Shown here: in pieces, positions 18,112 through 27,745 of the stretch | Position numbering within the stretch: the stretch's first letter is position 1 | Layout: every line of letters starts with the position of its first letter | Assembly (NCBI RefSeq): GCF_000473045.1 | Contig: NZ_AXAY01000029.1 | Span: 61,349 to 125,348, forward strand | Reading direction: 5' to 3' | Source of the DNA: Bradyrhizobium sp. WSM3983 | GTDB taxonomy: Bacteria > Pseudomonadota > Alphaproteobacteria > Rhizobiales > Xanthobacteraceae | DNA length: 64,000 nt | Made by a program: the position numbers and the translations under genes | The notes under the pieces: model-generated | What the model was told of the DNA's origin: nothing | Database searches by the model: none | Seen by the model: the letters and a program-made list of their open reading frames with translations, nothing else

Positions 18112-20148
18112 ATGGCTATGCGCTTCACGCCCCAATTCCTCGACGAACTGCGTGCCCGGCTTTCGGTCTCCGAAGTCGTGGGCAAGCGCGTCAAGCTGAA
18201 GAAGGCGGGGCGGGAGTGGAAGGGGCTGTCGCCGTTCCAGCAGGAGAAGACGCCGTCCTTCTACGTCAACGACCAGAAGGGTTTTTACCACGATTTCTCC
18301 TCCGGCAAGCATGGCGACATCATCGACTTCTTGATGGAGACCGATGGCCTGCCGTTTGCCGAAGCGGTCGAGCGGCTCGCCAGCATGGCCGGCCTGCCGC
18401 TGCCGGCGGTGACGCCGGATGCGGCGCGGCACGAACAACGCCGTCGCACGCTGCATGACGTCATGGAACTCGCTGCGAAGTTCTTTTCGGAAACGCTGGC
18501 CTCGCGCGTCGGTGCGAAAGCGCGCGGCTATCTCGCCGACCGCGCCATCTCGCCGGCGACGCAATTGCAGTTCCGTCTCGGCTATGCGCCGCCGCCGCCG
18601 GAGCGCTTTGCGCTCAAGGAGCATCTCGGCAAGCTTGGCGTTTCCGTCGAAGACATGATCGAGACCGGCCTCCTCGTGGCCGGCAACGACATTCCCGTGC
18701 CCTACGACCGCTTCCGCGACCGCGTGATGTTTCCGATCACGGATCTGCGCGGCCGCGTCATTGCCTTTGGCGGACGCGCGCTGGAGAAGGACGTTCCGGC
18801 CAAATATCTGAACTCGCCGGAGACGCCGCTCTTCCACAAAGGCGACAATCTCTACAATCACCAGACCGCGCGCAAAGCCACCCATGACGGCGCAGCCCTG
18901 ATCGTGGTCGAAGGCTATGTCGACGTCATCGCCATGGTCACCGCGGGTTTTGCAGGCAGCGTGGCGCCGCTCGGCACCGCACTCACCGAAAACCAGCTCG
19001 CGCTGCTCTGGAAGATGGCGGACGAGCCGATCCTCTGTTTTGACGGCGACCGCGCCGGACAGAAAGCCGCGTATCGCGCCGCCGATCTCGCGCTGCCGTT
19101 TCTCGCGCCGGGCAAGAGCCTGCGCTTTGCGTTGCTGCCGGAAGGGCAGGACCCCGACGATCTCGCGCGCTCCGGCGGTCGTGGCGCGATCGAGGAGGTG
19201 ATCGCGGCGGCACGCCCGCTCGCCGACATGATCTGGTCGCGTGAGCTCGAAGGCGGCAATTTTGCTACGCCCGAGCGGCGCGCCGCGCTGGAAGCGCGCA
19301 TCAAGGAATTGTCCAACGGCATCCGCGACGAGGTGGTGCGGCGCTACTATCGCCAGGATCTCGCCGTGCGACTGCAGCGCACGTTTGCGCCCGACGGCGG
19401 TCGCGGCGGCTTTGCCGGCCGGGGCAATTTCCGCGGCCAGTCCGGCCGCCCGTTCCTGCCCCGTGGCGGAGGACAGGCGAATCGATTCGGTGGGCAGGGG
19501 TTTGGCGGCCAGGGATTTGGCGGAGGCCGCCGCGGTGCGCCCGGTCCGACCCTGCTGCCCTCCGGCCCCTACCAGGCGGCCAGCCCCCAGCTAGCGGCAA
19601 GTCCCATCATGAAGGGCCAGCGCAGCGCGATCTCCCGCCGCGAGGCGCTGATTCTGCAGATCCTGATCAACCACCCCTGGCTGCTGCACGATCATCTGGA
19701 AGAGGTCGCTGCCCTGGAGCTGGCCCATCCCGAGGCCCACAAGCTCCGCGCCGGCATCATCGCCGCCTTCGCCAACGACCATCACCACTCATCGGACCCC
19801 GGCGAGCTGGCCGAGAAGATGCGCGCCGATATCGATAAGGGTGGATTTTCTCAGCTTCTTCAAAGGGTTGAGAATGGCATCACGAACGCAGCGGTGTGGG
19901 GCGCCCGCGAGGGCGCGGCCAGGGATGACGTTCTCGCCACCTGGCACCAGCTCGTTACCTTGCATCGGCAATGGCATTCACTACTTAGAGAGTTGAAGGA
20001 CGCCGAGCTGGCCTTGGGGGAGGACCCCAGCGAGGCCAATTTGGCGTGGCTGCGTGACGTCAAGGCTCGGATAGGCGAAGTCGACGGCACCGAGGCCCTG
20101 ATCGAGGGTTTTGGCGAGCTGTCGGGCCGGTTCCAGAAGAGCGTGTGA
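18112..20148 (+). CDS. dnaG: DNA primase
   Basis: A 678-residue replicative primase that makes RNA primers at the fork. The catalytic core is intact: LNSPETPLFHKGDNLYN, the Toprim VVEGYVDVIAM with its Glu, and LCFDGDRAGQKAA with the DxD metal site. A Gly/Arg-rich linker (GGRGGFAGRGNFRGQSGRPF...) leads to the DnaB-binding C-terminus. The N-terminal zinc domain has lost its four ligands: Ser40, Gln43, Asp61 and Ser64 stand where E. coli has Cys, His, Cys, Cys. The start could be the ATG at 18118 (MRFTPQFL), which is the family norm. Followed by rpoD. Confidence 0.96.
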   Translation: MAMRFTPQFLDELRARLSVSEVVGKRVKLKKAGREWKGLSPFQQEKTPSFYVNDQKGFYHDFSSGKHGDIIDFLMETDGLPFAEAVERLASMAGLPLPAVTPDAARHEQRRRTLHDVMELAAKFFSETLASRVGAKARGYLADRAISPATQLQFRLGYAPPPPERFALKEHLGKLGVSVEDMIETGLLVAGNDIPVPYDRFRDRVMFPITDLRGRVIAFGGRALEKDVPAKYLNSPETPLFHKGDNLYNHQTARKATHDGAALIVVEGYVDVIAMVTAGFAGSVAPLGTALTENQLALLWKMADEPILCFDGDRAGQKAAYRAADLALPFLAPGKSLRFALLPEGQDPDDLARSGGRGAIEEVIAAARPLADMIWSRELEGGNFATPERRAALEARIKELSNGIRDEVVRRYYRQDLAVRLQRTFAPDGGRGGFAGRGNFRGQSGRPFLPRGGGQANRFGGQGFGGQGFGGGRRGAPGPTLLPSGPYQAASPQLAASPIMKGQRSAISRREALILQILINHPWLLHDHLEEVAALELAHPEAHKLRAGIIAAFANDHHHSSDPGELAEKMRADIDKGGFSQLLQRVENGITNAAVWGAREGAARDDVLATWHQLVTLHRQWHSLLRELKDAELALGEDPSEANLAWLRDVKARIGEVDGTEALIEGFGELSGRFQKSV

Positions 20149-20521
20149 TGAAAGAATCATGCGGACGGCCGGGGCCGGAACCGCTAAAAGACTCGCCAAA
20201 TCCAAGGTTTGGCGGCAAAAACAGGGTTAATCGAGGCTTAACGGTCTTGTAGCACTTTGGCCCCCAGGCGGCCGCAGGCAGAACAGACGCGTCAGGAATG
20301 AATCCGCGCAATAGCTGTTGGCACTTCACCTGCATCCGCTGCGACAAAGAGGCTCACGAAGCGTTAGGCAAATCCGGCGAGAGAAAGGTCGGGGTGGCGA
20401 GAGATGTGCGCGCCGCCCTTTCCGTGTCGAGATCTGGCGAAGCGAGAGCGTCGAGCAACAGGTTCAAGTGATTTCACGCGGGCGCGCGCACGTCTGCATG
20501 AAACGCGTTTAGGAGCAATGG
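20149..20521 (+). promoter_or_regulatory. dnaG-rpoD intergenic region (leader of rpoD)
   Basis: 373 bases without a convincing gene. Short open frames exist on both strands but lack ribosome sites and family resemblance. The region presumably carries the rpoD promoter and leader; no hairpin with a T-run was seen, so dnaG read-through into rpoD is possible. The rpoD ribosome site is TTTAGGAGCA. Confidence 0.4.
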
Positions 20522-22678
20522 ATGGCCACCAAGGCAAAGACGCTGCAGGCGAAGGACAAGGAAAAGGACGACAAGGCAGCGGACGCGCCGGAGAAGGACT
20601 CCCAGGACGCGCCGTCGCCGTTGCTCGATCTGTCCGACGCGGCCGTGAAGAAGATGATCAAGCAGGCCAAGAAGCGCGGCTTCGTGACCTTCGATCAGCT
20701 CAACGAAGTTTTGCCGTCCGACCAGACCTCGCCCGAGCAGATCGAGGACATCATGTCCATGCTCTCGGACATGGGCATCAACGTCACCGAAGCCGACGAT
20801 AGCGAAGGCGAGGAGGACAAGGACGAGGGCGGCGAGGACGAGACCGACAACGAGCTCGTCGAGGTCACCCAGAAGGCCGTTACCGAGGTCAAGAAGAGCG
20901 AGCCGGGCGAGCGCACCGACGATCCCGTGCGCATGTATCTGCGCGAGATGGGTACGGTCGAGCTGCTCTCCCGCGAAGGCGAAATCGCCATTGCGAAGCG
21001 CATCGAGGCCGGCCGCGAGGCAATGATCGCGGGCCTCTGCGAAAGCCCGCTGACCTTCCAGGCCATCATTATCTGGCGCGACGAGCTCAACGAGGGAAAG
21101 ATCTTCCTTCGCGACATCATCGATCTCGAAGCCACCTATGCCGGGCCCGATGCCAAGGCTGGCATGAACAATGCGATGATCGCCGGTCCGAACGGTGAGA
21201 ATGGTGAAGCGCCGGCCGAGGGAGGTCCGGCTGCAGCGGCCGTGGGTGCGCCCGCGCATGTCGCGCCGCCCGCCGCTCCCCCGGCGCCGACCCCGTTCCG
21301 TGCCGCGCCTGCCGGCGGCAATGCCGGTGAGGCCGAGAAGGATCCTGCGGAGTCCGCCGCCGAAGCCGACATGGACGAGGACGACGAGTTCGAGAACCAG
21401 ATGTCGCTCGCGGCCATCGAGGCCGAGCTCAAGCCCAAGGTCGTCGAGATCTTCGACAAGATCGCCGATAGCTACAAGAAGCTGCGCAAGCTTCAGGAGC
21501 AGGACATCCAGAACCAGCTCGAGAGCACCTCGCATGGGCCCTCGCTGTCGCCGCACCAGGAGCGCAAGTACCGCAAGCTCAAGGACGAGATCATCGTCGA
21601 GGTGAAGTCGCTGCGCCTGAACCAGGCGCGTATCGACAGTCTCGTCGAGCAGCTCTACGACATCAACAAGCGCCTCGTCTCGCATGAGGGCCGCCTGATG
21701 CGCCTCGCCGATAGCCATGGCGTCGCGCGCGAGGACTTCCTGCGCAATTACACCGGTTCGGAGCTCGATCCGCGCTGGCTCAACCGTGTCTCGAAGCTTT
21801 CGGCCAAGGGCTGGAAGAATTTTGTTCACCACGAGAAGGACCGGATCAAGGACCTCCGTCACGAGGTGCATCAGCTTGCTGCGCTGACCGGTCTCGAGAT
21901 CATCGAGTTCCGCAAGATCGTGCACTCCGTGCAGAAGGGCGAACGCGAAGCCCGCCAGGCCAAGAAGGAGATGGTGGAAGCCAACCTCCGTCTCGTGATC
22001 TCGATTGCGAAAAAGTACACCAACCGCGGCCTGCAATTCCTCGACCTGATCCAGGAAGGCAACATCGGCCTGATGAAGGCCGTCGATAAGTTCGAATACC
22101 GCCGCGGCTACAAGTTCTCGACCTACGCCACGTGGTGGATCCGGCAGGCAATCACCCGCTCGATCGCCGACCAGGCGCGCACCATCCGCATCCCCGTGCA
22201 CATGATCGAGACGATCAACAAGATCGTGCGCACCTCGCGCCAGATGCTCAACGAGATCGGCCGCGAGCCGACCCCGGAAGAGCTGGCCGAGAAGCTCGGA
22301 ATGCCGCTCGAGAAGGTCCGCAAGGTCCTCAAGATCGCGAAAGAGCCACTCTCGCTCGAAACGCCGGTCGGTGACGAAGAGGATTCACACCTCGGTGATT
22401 TCATCGAAGACAAGAACGCGATCCTCCCCATCGACGCCGCGATCCAGTCGAACCTGCGCGAGACCACCACGCGCGTGCTCGCCTCGCTCACCCCGCGCGA
22501 AGAGCGCGTGCTGCGCATGCGCTTCGGCATCGGCATGAACACCGACCACACGCTGGAAGAAGTCGGCCAGCAGTTCAGCGTGACGCGCGAGCGTATCCGT
22601 CAGATCGAGGCGAAAGCGCTGCGCAAGCTGAAGCATCCGTCAAGGAGCCGGAAGCTGCGGTCGTTCCTGGATAACTAA
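20522..22678 (+). CDS. rpoD: RNA polymerase primary sigma factor (sigma-70)
   Basis: A 718-residue housekeeping sigma factor. Region 1.1 is LIKQAKKRGFVTFDQLNEVLP, then an acidic/Ala-Pro-rich non-conserved region (~residues 215-300). Region 1.2 is DPVRMYLREMGTVELLSREGEIAIAKRIE. Regions 2.1-2.4 include NLRLVISIAKKYTNRGLQFLDLIQEGNIGLMKAV and YKFSTYATWWIRQAITRSI. Region 3 is IPVHMIETINKI, and region 4 contains TLEEVGQQFSVTRERIRQIEAKALRKLKHP. Length and order are typical of alphaproteobacterial RpoD. ATG 20522 follows AGGAGCA. A strong terminator follows. Confidence 0.98.
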   Translation: MATKAKTLQAKDKEKDDKAADAPEKDSQDAPSPLLDLSDAAVKKMIKQAKKRGFVTFDQLNEVLPSDQTSPEQIEDIMSMLSDMGINVTEADDSEGEEDKDEGGEDETDNELVEVTQKAVTEVKKSEPGERTDDPVRMYLREMGTVELLSREGEIAIAKRIEAGREAMIAGLCESPLTFQAIIIWRDELNEGKIFLRDIIDLEATYAGPDAKAGMNNAMIAGPNGENGEAPAEGGPAAAAVGAPAHVAPPAAPPAPTPFRAAPAGGNAGEAEKDPAESAAEADMDEDDEFENQMSLAAIEAELKPKVVEIFDKIADSYKKLRKLQEQDIQNQLESTSHGPSLSPHQERKYRKLKDEIIVEVKSLRLNQARIDSLVEQLYDINKRLVSHEGRLMRLADSHGVAREDFLRNYTGSELDPRWLNRVSKLSAKGWKNFVHHEKDRIKDLRHEVHQLAALTGLEIIEFRKIVHSVQKGEREARQAKKEMVEANLRLVISIAKKYTNRGLQFLDLIQEGNIGLMKAVDKFEYRRGYKFSTYATWWIRQAITRSIADQARTIRIPVHMIETINKIVRTSRQMLNEIGREPTPEELAEKLGMPLEKVRKVLKIAKEPLSLETPVGDEEDSHLGDFIEDKNAILPIDAAIQSNLRETTTRVLASLTPREERVLRMRFGIGMNTDHTLEEVGQQFSVTRERIRQIEAKALRKLKHPSRSRKLRSFLDN

Positions 22679-22723
22679 TTAGGACCGTCATGCCCCGGCC
22701 GGACCCGGGCATCCATCCAAACG

Positions 22724-22757
22724 AAAACGGCGGGCCCAAAAGCCCGCCGTTTTTTTA
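22724..22757 (+). terminator. Rho-independent terminator after rpoD
   Basis: A perfect nine-pair stem ACGGCGGGC / GCCCGCCGT with loop CCAAAA is preceded by AAAA and followed by T7. It lies 45 bases after the rpoD stop. Confidence 0.93.
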
Positions 22758-22807
22758 TCGGATGCGAGCGATGCCGTCGTCGGGCTGGTTCGGGCTCCGA
22801 ACGTCAC

Positions 22808-23965
22808 TTATTTGCACGCAGGGATGTTCCCGTTCAGGAACGGATTACTCTGTATCTCCTTGCGGAGATCCAGCGAAAAATAGGGCTGTTCAGATTTGAG
22901 TTGTTCGGGCGTCATGTTCGGTTTGCCGACGCACGCCGTTTCCAGCTGCTTTGCAGTCAGCTTTTGTGCCCCCTTGAAGCTAGCGCGGGATATGACAGCT
23001 CGTGCAAAGCTGGCATCCTTCAAGACTGCGCCGGAAAAATCGGCGCCTTGAAGCCCGGCACCGCTAAAGTCTGCCCCTTCAATATTTGCGTCAATGAAGT
23101 GAGTAACGAACCTCCTCCGCTCGTTTCCGTCATCGGTACCCTTTCTGTCGTCTCCATCGGTCCCCTTATGAAGGCGATTGCCAATTTCCTCAGTCCAGCC
23201 GGGATTGAGGTAATCACCCGCGTCGATGCCCATCAACTGTGCATAGGAGAGGTCAGCTTTACCAAAGTCGGCTCGGAGCATTTTCGATCCTGAAAGCCGT
23301 GCCTTGGCAAAGCCCCCGATCACCCCCCACTCATCGAGAAGGTCCAGTCCGACAAAGCAGCCTCCTTCCAAATTGAGCCGTTTCCCTGTCGGGTCATCGT
23401 CTTTTCTTCTTTCGCCAATAATCCGCATGGCAAGTTGTATGGTCTTTTCGCGTCGAAAGCTCTCGCCGCGATAGTTGCCACACGCCGCTTCTGCGCCATC
23501 GGTCAGGAAAGCTGCAACTGCATCGTAGACAGCGCGATGATAGGTTCGATCGCTTCGCGCGACATAGGACAGTACATAGAGTGCTTCAGCACGGGCATCG
23601 GCCTTCGAGTCTGACGCCAAGAGTTCCTTGACTGATTTAGCAAACAGATCAGCCTTCTTTTCCCTGAAGGCATCCTCATTGCTGTTGAGTTGCTGGATAG
23701 CCGTAATGAAGGCTAGAAGGGCAGCAACACCGCCAATCACCTGAATGATGGATCCGCGTACCTTGCTGCGGGTTTCAATCAACTTCGTCAGCGCGTCGAG
23801 ATCAACCTTGTTGGTTTGTGTATTAGCTTTCGCCTTTGACCAAGGTACGGAGAGCTTCGGCCAGAGCCAGATGATCAGCACGCTCGCGGTAATGTAAATT
23901 GCGATCGAGATAGCCGCGGTCCTCGCCGAGACTTGATATCCCCACAACCACAACGCTGTTTCCAT
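22808..23965 (-). CDS. Membrane-anchored pentapeptide-repeat protein
   Basis: A 385-residue protein with two N-terminal transmembrane helices (AISIAIYITASVLIIWLW and IIQVIGGVAALLAFITAI), a helical middle (AFREKKADLFAKSVKELLA), and a C-terminal pentapeptide-repeat coil: ARLSGSKMLRADFGKADLSYAQLMG and, later, ANIEGADFSGAGLQGADFSGAVLKDASFARAV. Such right-handed coils act as scaffolds; function unknown. Codon use looks less GC-rich than neighbours and the gene stands alone between rpoD and unrelated genes, so it may have been acquired. Confidence 0.8.
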   Translation of the reverse strand: METALWLWGYQVSARTAAISIAIYITASVLIIWLWPKLSVPWSKAKANTQTNKVDLDALTKLIETRSKVRGSIIQVIGGVAALLAFITAIQQLNSNEDAFREKKADLFAKSVKELLASDSKADARAEALYVLSYVARSDRTYHRAVYDAVAAFLTDGAEAACGNYRGESFRREKTIQLAMRIIGERRKDDDPTGKRLNLEGGCFVGLDLLDEWGVIGGFAKARLSGSKMLRADFGKADLSYAQLMGIDAGDYLNPGWTEEIGNRLHKGTDGDDRKGTDDGNERRRFVTHFIDANIEGADFSGAGLQGADFSGAVLKDASFARAVISRASFKGAQKLTAKQLETACVGKPNMTPEQLKSEQPYFSLDLRKEIQSNPFLNGNIPACK

Positions 23966-24122
23966 AATTTCTCTCCAGTATGATGTCTTCGTAAAATGAG
24001 ATCAGCCTGATACCGGAAGTATAATATGAAGAAATATTCTATTTGAAGGAGAATCTTTCAGGGGAGCTTGCAGATGAAATCGACACCCCAGACGAGTTCG
24101 GCTGCATGTGAAGAGCTGCCTG

Positions 24123-24416
24123 CAGGGACATCAACGAGCGACCCGACGCGCTAGCGCATATTGGTGCCTCGCTCGACGACCTCAGGCGACGCCTCGATGC
24201 CACTGACGAGGCCCGGCGGCTCATCATTTGTGGGAGCGGATGCTGCGATCGCGCTGTGGCGGCTAACGCCGAGAGACGGGCGGTTGCGGCGCTGCTGGGC
24301 ATCGCGTGGTATTGCCGTTCACGCGGTGCTTCTATGACCGGTTTGCCGATCTGCTGCTTGCCTGGAATAAATGGAGAGGACGTTGGTGAGCGCCTGCCTA
24401 GGCGAGCCTACTTCTT
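24123..24416 (+). pseudogene. Unrecognised coding-like fragment in the 23966-24407 gap
   Basis: A frame without an obvious start reads DINERPDALAHIGASLDD, then LRRRLDATDEARRLIICGSG and AAVALLGIAWYCRSRG-like residues. It has protein-like composition (paired Leu/Arg helices) but no ribosome site and ends in the gene on the other strand. It may be a remnant of a lost gene; no family is recognised. Otherwise the gap appears empty. Confidence 0.25.
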
Positions 24417-24644
24417 CTTCGCCCCGACCCGGTCGAGGCTCTTGATCTCTAGCGGCGGGCGGCCGGATTTTTCGGCGATCTCGCGGTCCTGCTCCATGAT
24501 GAAGGCGCGCGCGGGCTCGTCGCCGTCGAGGCCTCCGAGCAGCTCCGAGGGCACGCGCCGGTTGGAGCGTTGGGAGCCGTCTTCGTAGAAGACGTTGAAA
24601 AAGGCGAATTCGCCCTTGGGATTGGTTCCAGGTTTTTTGGCCAT
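24408..24644 (-). CDS. Small conserved hypothetical protein
   Basis: A 78-residue soluble protein starting MAKKPGTNPKGEFAFFNVFY, with EDGSQRSNRRVPSELLGGLDGDEPARAFIMEQDREIAEKSGRPPLEI and a KKK tail. Good codon composition and a plausible N-terminus. I associate similar small proteins with rhizobia but cannot name a domain or function. Confidence 0.7.
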   Translation of the reverse strand: MAKKPGTNPKGEFAFFNVFYEDGSQRSNRRVPSELLGGLDGDEPARAFIMEQDREIAEKSGRPPLEIKSLDRVGAKKK

Positions 24645-24794
24645 GGCGGCTTGTCGTCGATCAGGGCGCCGCAGTCAAATGACTTCGACAGCCGCCAGCG
24701 TCAATCTGGCAGCTTTCTGTGCAGTCGTTTGGCGATTTGTTTGCCCGATCGGAGCGCCGAGCGCCCCGGAAGGTCCGATGCGACCCTCACCCTC

Positions 24795-24831
24795 AATAAA
24801 CGGCGGGCCGATAAGCCCGCCGTTTATTTTT
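24795..24831 (+). terminator. Orphan terminator-like hairpin
   Basis: An eleven-pair stem AAACGGCGGGC / GCCCGCCGTTT with a short loop, followed by ATTTT; almost the same as the rpoD terminator stem. No complete plus-strand gene precedes it, so it may serve a small RNA or be a displaced copy. It works on either strand because of the flanking A/T tracts. Confidence 0.55.
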
Positions 24832-25183
24832 GGTCTTCAGCGTCGCCCGGGGCTGGCAGGGCGACAACCTGAGATAGAAGGCTATAGCTTGCGCCCTGCG
24901 ATGGCAAGATAAATCGTAGTGGTGTTGATGTCGCAGTGAGCGCATCAGATATGCGGCGAGCGTCGCTGCCCGTTCCCGCAATTTCGCGAAGCAGATGCTT
25001 GGATCATCGAAATAGTTTGTTCATCTTGCAGCGCTCTCGCAATGCAACGAGAACGCGCGCATGCGTTGTGAAGGTGATCGGGCAAGCGTCGTGCTGCGTG
25101 CACAAGCTCTCATCCCGCGCATGCAGATCAATGTCGTTCGTGCGTTGGACACATCACATTGGCTGTCTGTGCGCTCTCTTCCG

Positions 25184-25307
25184 TCATTCCGGGGCGCGCG
25201 AAGCGCGAACCCGGAATCCATTGAGCAGCAGAGTTGGTGGAGGAGTGGATTCTCAGGTGCGCAATTGCGCACCATAGCTCACGACTCGTCGCGCCCCGGA
25301 ATGACGG
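25184..25307. repeat. Palindromic intergenic repeat in the 24645-25453 gap
   Basis: The 800-base gap before mltB has no convincing gene. It contains gtcattccggggcgcgcgaagcgcgaacccggaatcc at 25184 and a closing arm cgcgccccggaatgacgg ending at about 25307, enclosing a smaller hairpin ggtgcgcaattgcgcacc. Same repeat family as 8347-8384. Confidence 0.7.
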
Positions 25308-25453
25308 CAGAGGTTACAGCGCCACAAACTCCAGCCGCGAACGCCTCCGCACGCGAGATCAGTTCTGGCGTGGTTTGCCGCTTTGACGCGAATCCTGTTC
25401 CCGGGCATGATCGCCCGCTGCCTTCCGCGCATGGTTCCCAAGGATTTTCCCGC

Positions 25454-26260
25454 ATGTTGAGATACGCTCTCGCCGTCGCTTCCATCGTTTGTCTGGCCGG
25501 CGGGTCGGCTGAGGCCGCGCGTTGCGGCGGCGACTTCAACAGCTTTGTCGCCGGCATGACGGCGGAAGCGCAGGCAGCCGGCATCTCGGCAGGCGTGACC
25601 AGCGCGGCGTTTGGCGGCATCACCCAGGATGGCGCCGTGCTCGCCTTCGACCGGCGCCAGCGCTACACCTTCAACAAGAGCTTTGAGCAGTATGTCTCGA
25701 CCCGCGTCGGTGCCGGCCGCATCAATGGAGGCCGTGCACTGCTCCAGCGCCACGCGGCCTTGTTGTCGCGCATTGAGCAGCAGTTCGGCGTGCCCCGGCA
25801 GATCCTGGTTGCGATCTGGGGCCTGGAGAGCGATTTCGGCAAGGGCGACATCGGCAAGCTGCCGGTCATCCGCACGCTTGCGACGCTCGCGCATGATTGC
25901 CGCCGCACCGAGCTGTTCCAGGGCGAGTTGCTCGCCGCGCTCAAGATCGTCCAGCGCGGCGACCTGCCGCTGCGCGACCTCATCGGCGCCTATGCCGGCG
26001 AGATCGGCCAGACCCAGTTCCTGCCGTCGTCCTACATCAAATACGGCGTCGATTTCGACGGCGACGGCCACGTCGACCTCCGCCACAGCGTTTCCGACGT
26101 GCTCGCCTCGACCGCCAACCTGCTGCACAGCAACGGCTTCAAGATGGGCCAGCCCTATGAAGAAGGCTCAGCCAATTTCGATGCCATGCGTGAGTGGAAC
26201 AGGGCGGTGATCTATCGCAAGACGATTGGGTACTTTGCAGATCGGCTGGTGGGACAGTAA
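25454..26260 (+). CDS. Lytic murein transglycosylase, MltB-like (SLT family 3)
   Basis: A 268-residue secreted enzyme that cuts the peptidoglycan glycan strand in the periplasm. Signal peptide LRYALAVASIVCLAGGSAEAA. The catalytic Glu lies in ILVAIWGLESDFGKGDIGKLPVIRTLATLA. Family motifs include QGELLAALKIVQRGDL, GAYAGEIGQTQFLPSSYIKYGVDFDGDGHVDL and SVSDVLASTANLL. It has no C-terminal peptidoglycan-binding domain, so it is the short form. ATG 25454 begins the signal peptide; the frame is open far upstream but without signal features. Confidence 0.93.
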   Translation: MLRYALAVASIVCLAGGSAEAARCGGDFNSFVAGMTAEAQAAGISAGVTSAAFGGITQDGAVLAFDRRQRYTFNKSFEQYVSTRVGAGRINGGRALLQRHAALLSRIEQQFGVPRQILVAIWGLESDFGKGDIGKLPVIRTLATLAHDCRRTELFQGELLAALKIVQRGDLPLRDLIGAYAGEIGQTQFLPSSYIKYGVDFDGDGHVDLRHSVSDVLASTANLLHSNGFKMGQPYEEGSANFDAMREWNRAVIYRKTIGYFADRLVGQ

Positions 26261-26304
26261 GGCGGGCGCAATGGCGGCGTGGAGGCAGGGCGGACGCCAC
26301 TTAC

Positions 26305-27150
26305 CTACTTCGCAGCCCCCTTCGCCATCTTCTCCAGCCGCCGCTGCAGCGGCGCCCAATAGGTCCCCGGGTGGAAGCGCTGCAACATGTCCATGAACCT
26401 TGCGTCGTTGCCGATCAGGATGCGCGGCTCGTTTTTCTCGATGCCTCTGATGATCCGCAGCGCTGCGTTCTTCGGTGTCGTCCGCGCCGCGGTCTCGAAC
26501 CGATCGATCATTTGCGCGCGGCGCGCATTGTCGGCGACGCCAACCCCGGTGCGGGATGAACGCGCGATGCTCGTAGCGACGCCGCCGGGATGCACGACCG
26601 ACAGTTTGACCGGGCTGCCCGCGACCACAAGCTCATGGCGAACGCTCTCGGAAAATCCACGCACCGCGAATTTTGCCGCCGCATAGGCCGATTGTCCGGG
26701 CGGCGCGATGATGCCGAAGATCGAGGAGACGTTGACGATATGCGCCTCGGCCAGCGTCTTCAGATGCGGCAGGAAGGCGCGGGTGCCGTGCACCACGCCC
26801 CAGAAATTGATGTCGAACAGCCAGTCCATCTGCGCCTGGTCGATCTCCTCGAATTGTCCGAGCAGCGCCACGCCGGCATTGTTGACGAGGATGTTGAGCG
26901 CGGGATGCGCCACGATCGCGTCGCGCGCGAATTGCGCAATATCACTGGGCTCGCTGACGTCGACGCGATGCACGCTGATTTTGCGCGCTTTGTCGTTTCC
27001 TTGGCCGATCTCCGCGGCGAGCGTCTTCAGCCCCGCCTCGTCGCGATCGGCGAGCGCGAGGTCACAGCCGCGTTGCGCGAGTTCGATTGCGAGCGCACGG
27101 CCGATGCCGCTTGCCGCTCCCGTGATGGCGGCGCCGCGAATCACCGTCAT
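26305..27150 (-). CDS. Short-chain dehydrogenase/reductase (SDR) family protein
   Basis: A 281-residue NAD(P)-dependent oxidoreductase. Cofactor loop AAITGAASGIGRALAIELA (TGxxxGIG), NNAG motif in LNILVNNAGVAL, and the active site with Ser in NVSSIFGIIAPPGQSAYAAAKFAV (S...YxxxK). The C-terminal extension (RIIRGIEKNEPRILIGNDARFMDMLQRF) is common in rhizobial SDRs of unknown substrate. ATG 27150 follows GGGAGGC. Confidence 0.92.
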   Translation of the reverse strand: MTVIRGAAITGAASGIGRALAIELAQRGCDLALADRDEAGLKTLAAEIGQGNDKARKISVHRVDVSEPSDIAQFARDAIVAHPALNILVNNAGVALLGQFEEIDQAQMDWLFDINFWGVVHGTRAFLPHLKTLAEAHIVNVSSIFGIIAPPGQSAYAAAKFAVRGFSESVRHELVVAGSPVKLSVVHPGGVATSIARSSRTGVGVADNARRAQMIDRFETAARTTPKNAALRIIRGIEKNEPRILIGNDARFMDMLQRFHPGTYWAPLQRRLEKMAKGAAK

Positions 27151-27280
27151 GATGCCTCCCGTCAAGTCCCTCATCGGGAATAAGGATTTACATTTTTTCA
27201 GAATGGAACCGAACCATATCGCATCTTGTGTCCTTAACCCACGGTACTTAAGCGGATGCGAGCATTTTTGGAGCAGCCAG

Positions 27281-27655
27281 ATGGGTCAGGCACAACCATT
27301 TCAAGCGACCGCGTTGATCGTTGAAGACGATGTCATGCAGCGGGAGATGCTGAGTCTCCTTCTTGAAGAGAGCGGGTATCTGGTCATCCAGTGCGAAAGT
27401 GCGGAAGCCGCCGAACGCGTGCTGGACAAGAACGCCGGCGCGCTTTGCCTGATGCTGACGGACGTGCAACTCGCCGGCTGCATGAATGGCGTCGAGCTCG
27501 CCCATGTCGCCAAGGATCGCAATCCGAAGCTCGACGTCGTGGTGACCTCGGGCCGCCCCTTGATGCAGCCGTTGCCCGACGGCGCAAAATTCTGGGCCAA
27601 GCCGTGGGCGCCGCTTGACGTGCTGCGGGAAGCAGAGATCGCCCTGCTAAACTAA
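27281..27655 (+). CDS. Single-domain response regulator (CheY-like receiver)
   Basis: A 124-residue receiver domain without an output domain. TALIVEDDVMQREMLSLLLEE has the acidic pair; the phospho-acceptor Asp is in LCLMLTDVQLAG; the Thr/Lys switch region appears as VVVTSG and FWAKPWAP. It would relay phosphate or bind a partner; no histidine kinase is adjacent. ATG 27281 begins at the natural N-terminus. Confidence 0.88.
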   Translation: MGQAQPFQATALIVEDDVMQREMLSLLLEESGYLVIQCESAEAAERVLDKNAGALCLMLTDVQLAGCMNGVELAHVAKDRNPKLDVVVTSGRPLMQPLPDGAKFWAKPWAPLDVLREAEIALLN

Positions 27656-27745
27656 AGCGCGTTCGCGCTTCAGGTCTTGCTCGATCTGGCGGCGCTGACC
27701 GTGTCGTGACTTCTCCGCCATGGCCGGGAGTGGTAAGGATCAGGC

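Noticed and set aside
20474..22201. Long minus-strand open frame of 575 codons opposite rpoD
   Set aside because: It is the complement of a certain sigma-70 gene; its Leu/Arg/Asp/His-rich content is what GC-rich antisense frames give. No ribosome site or family.
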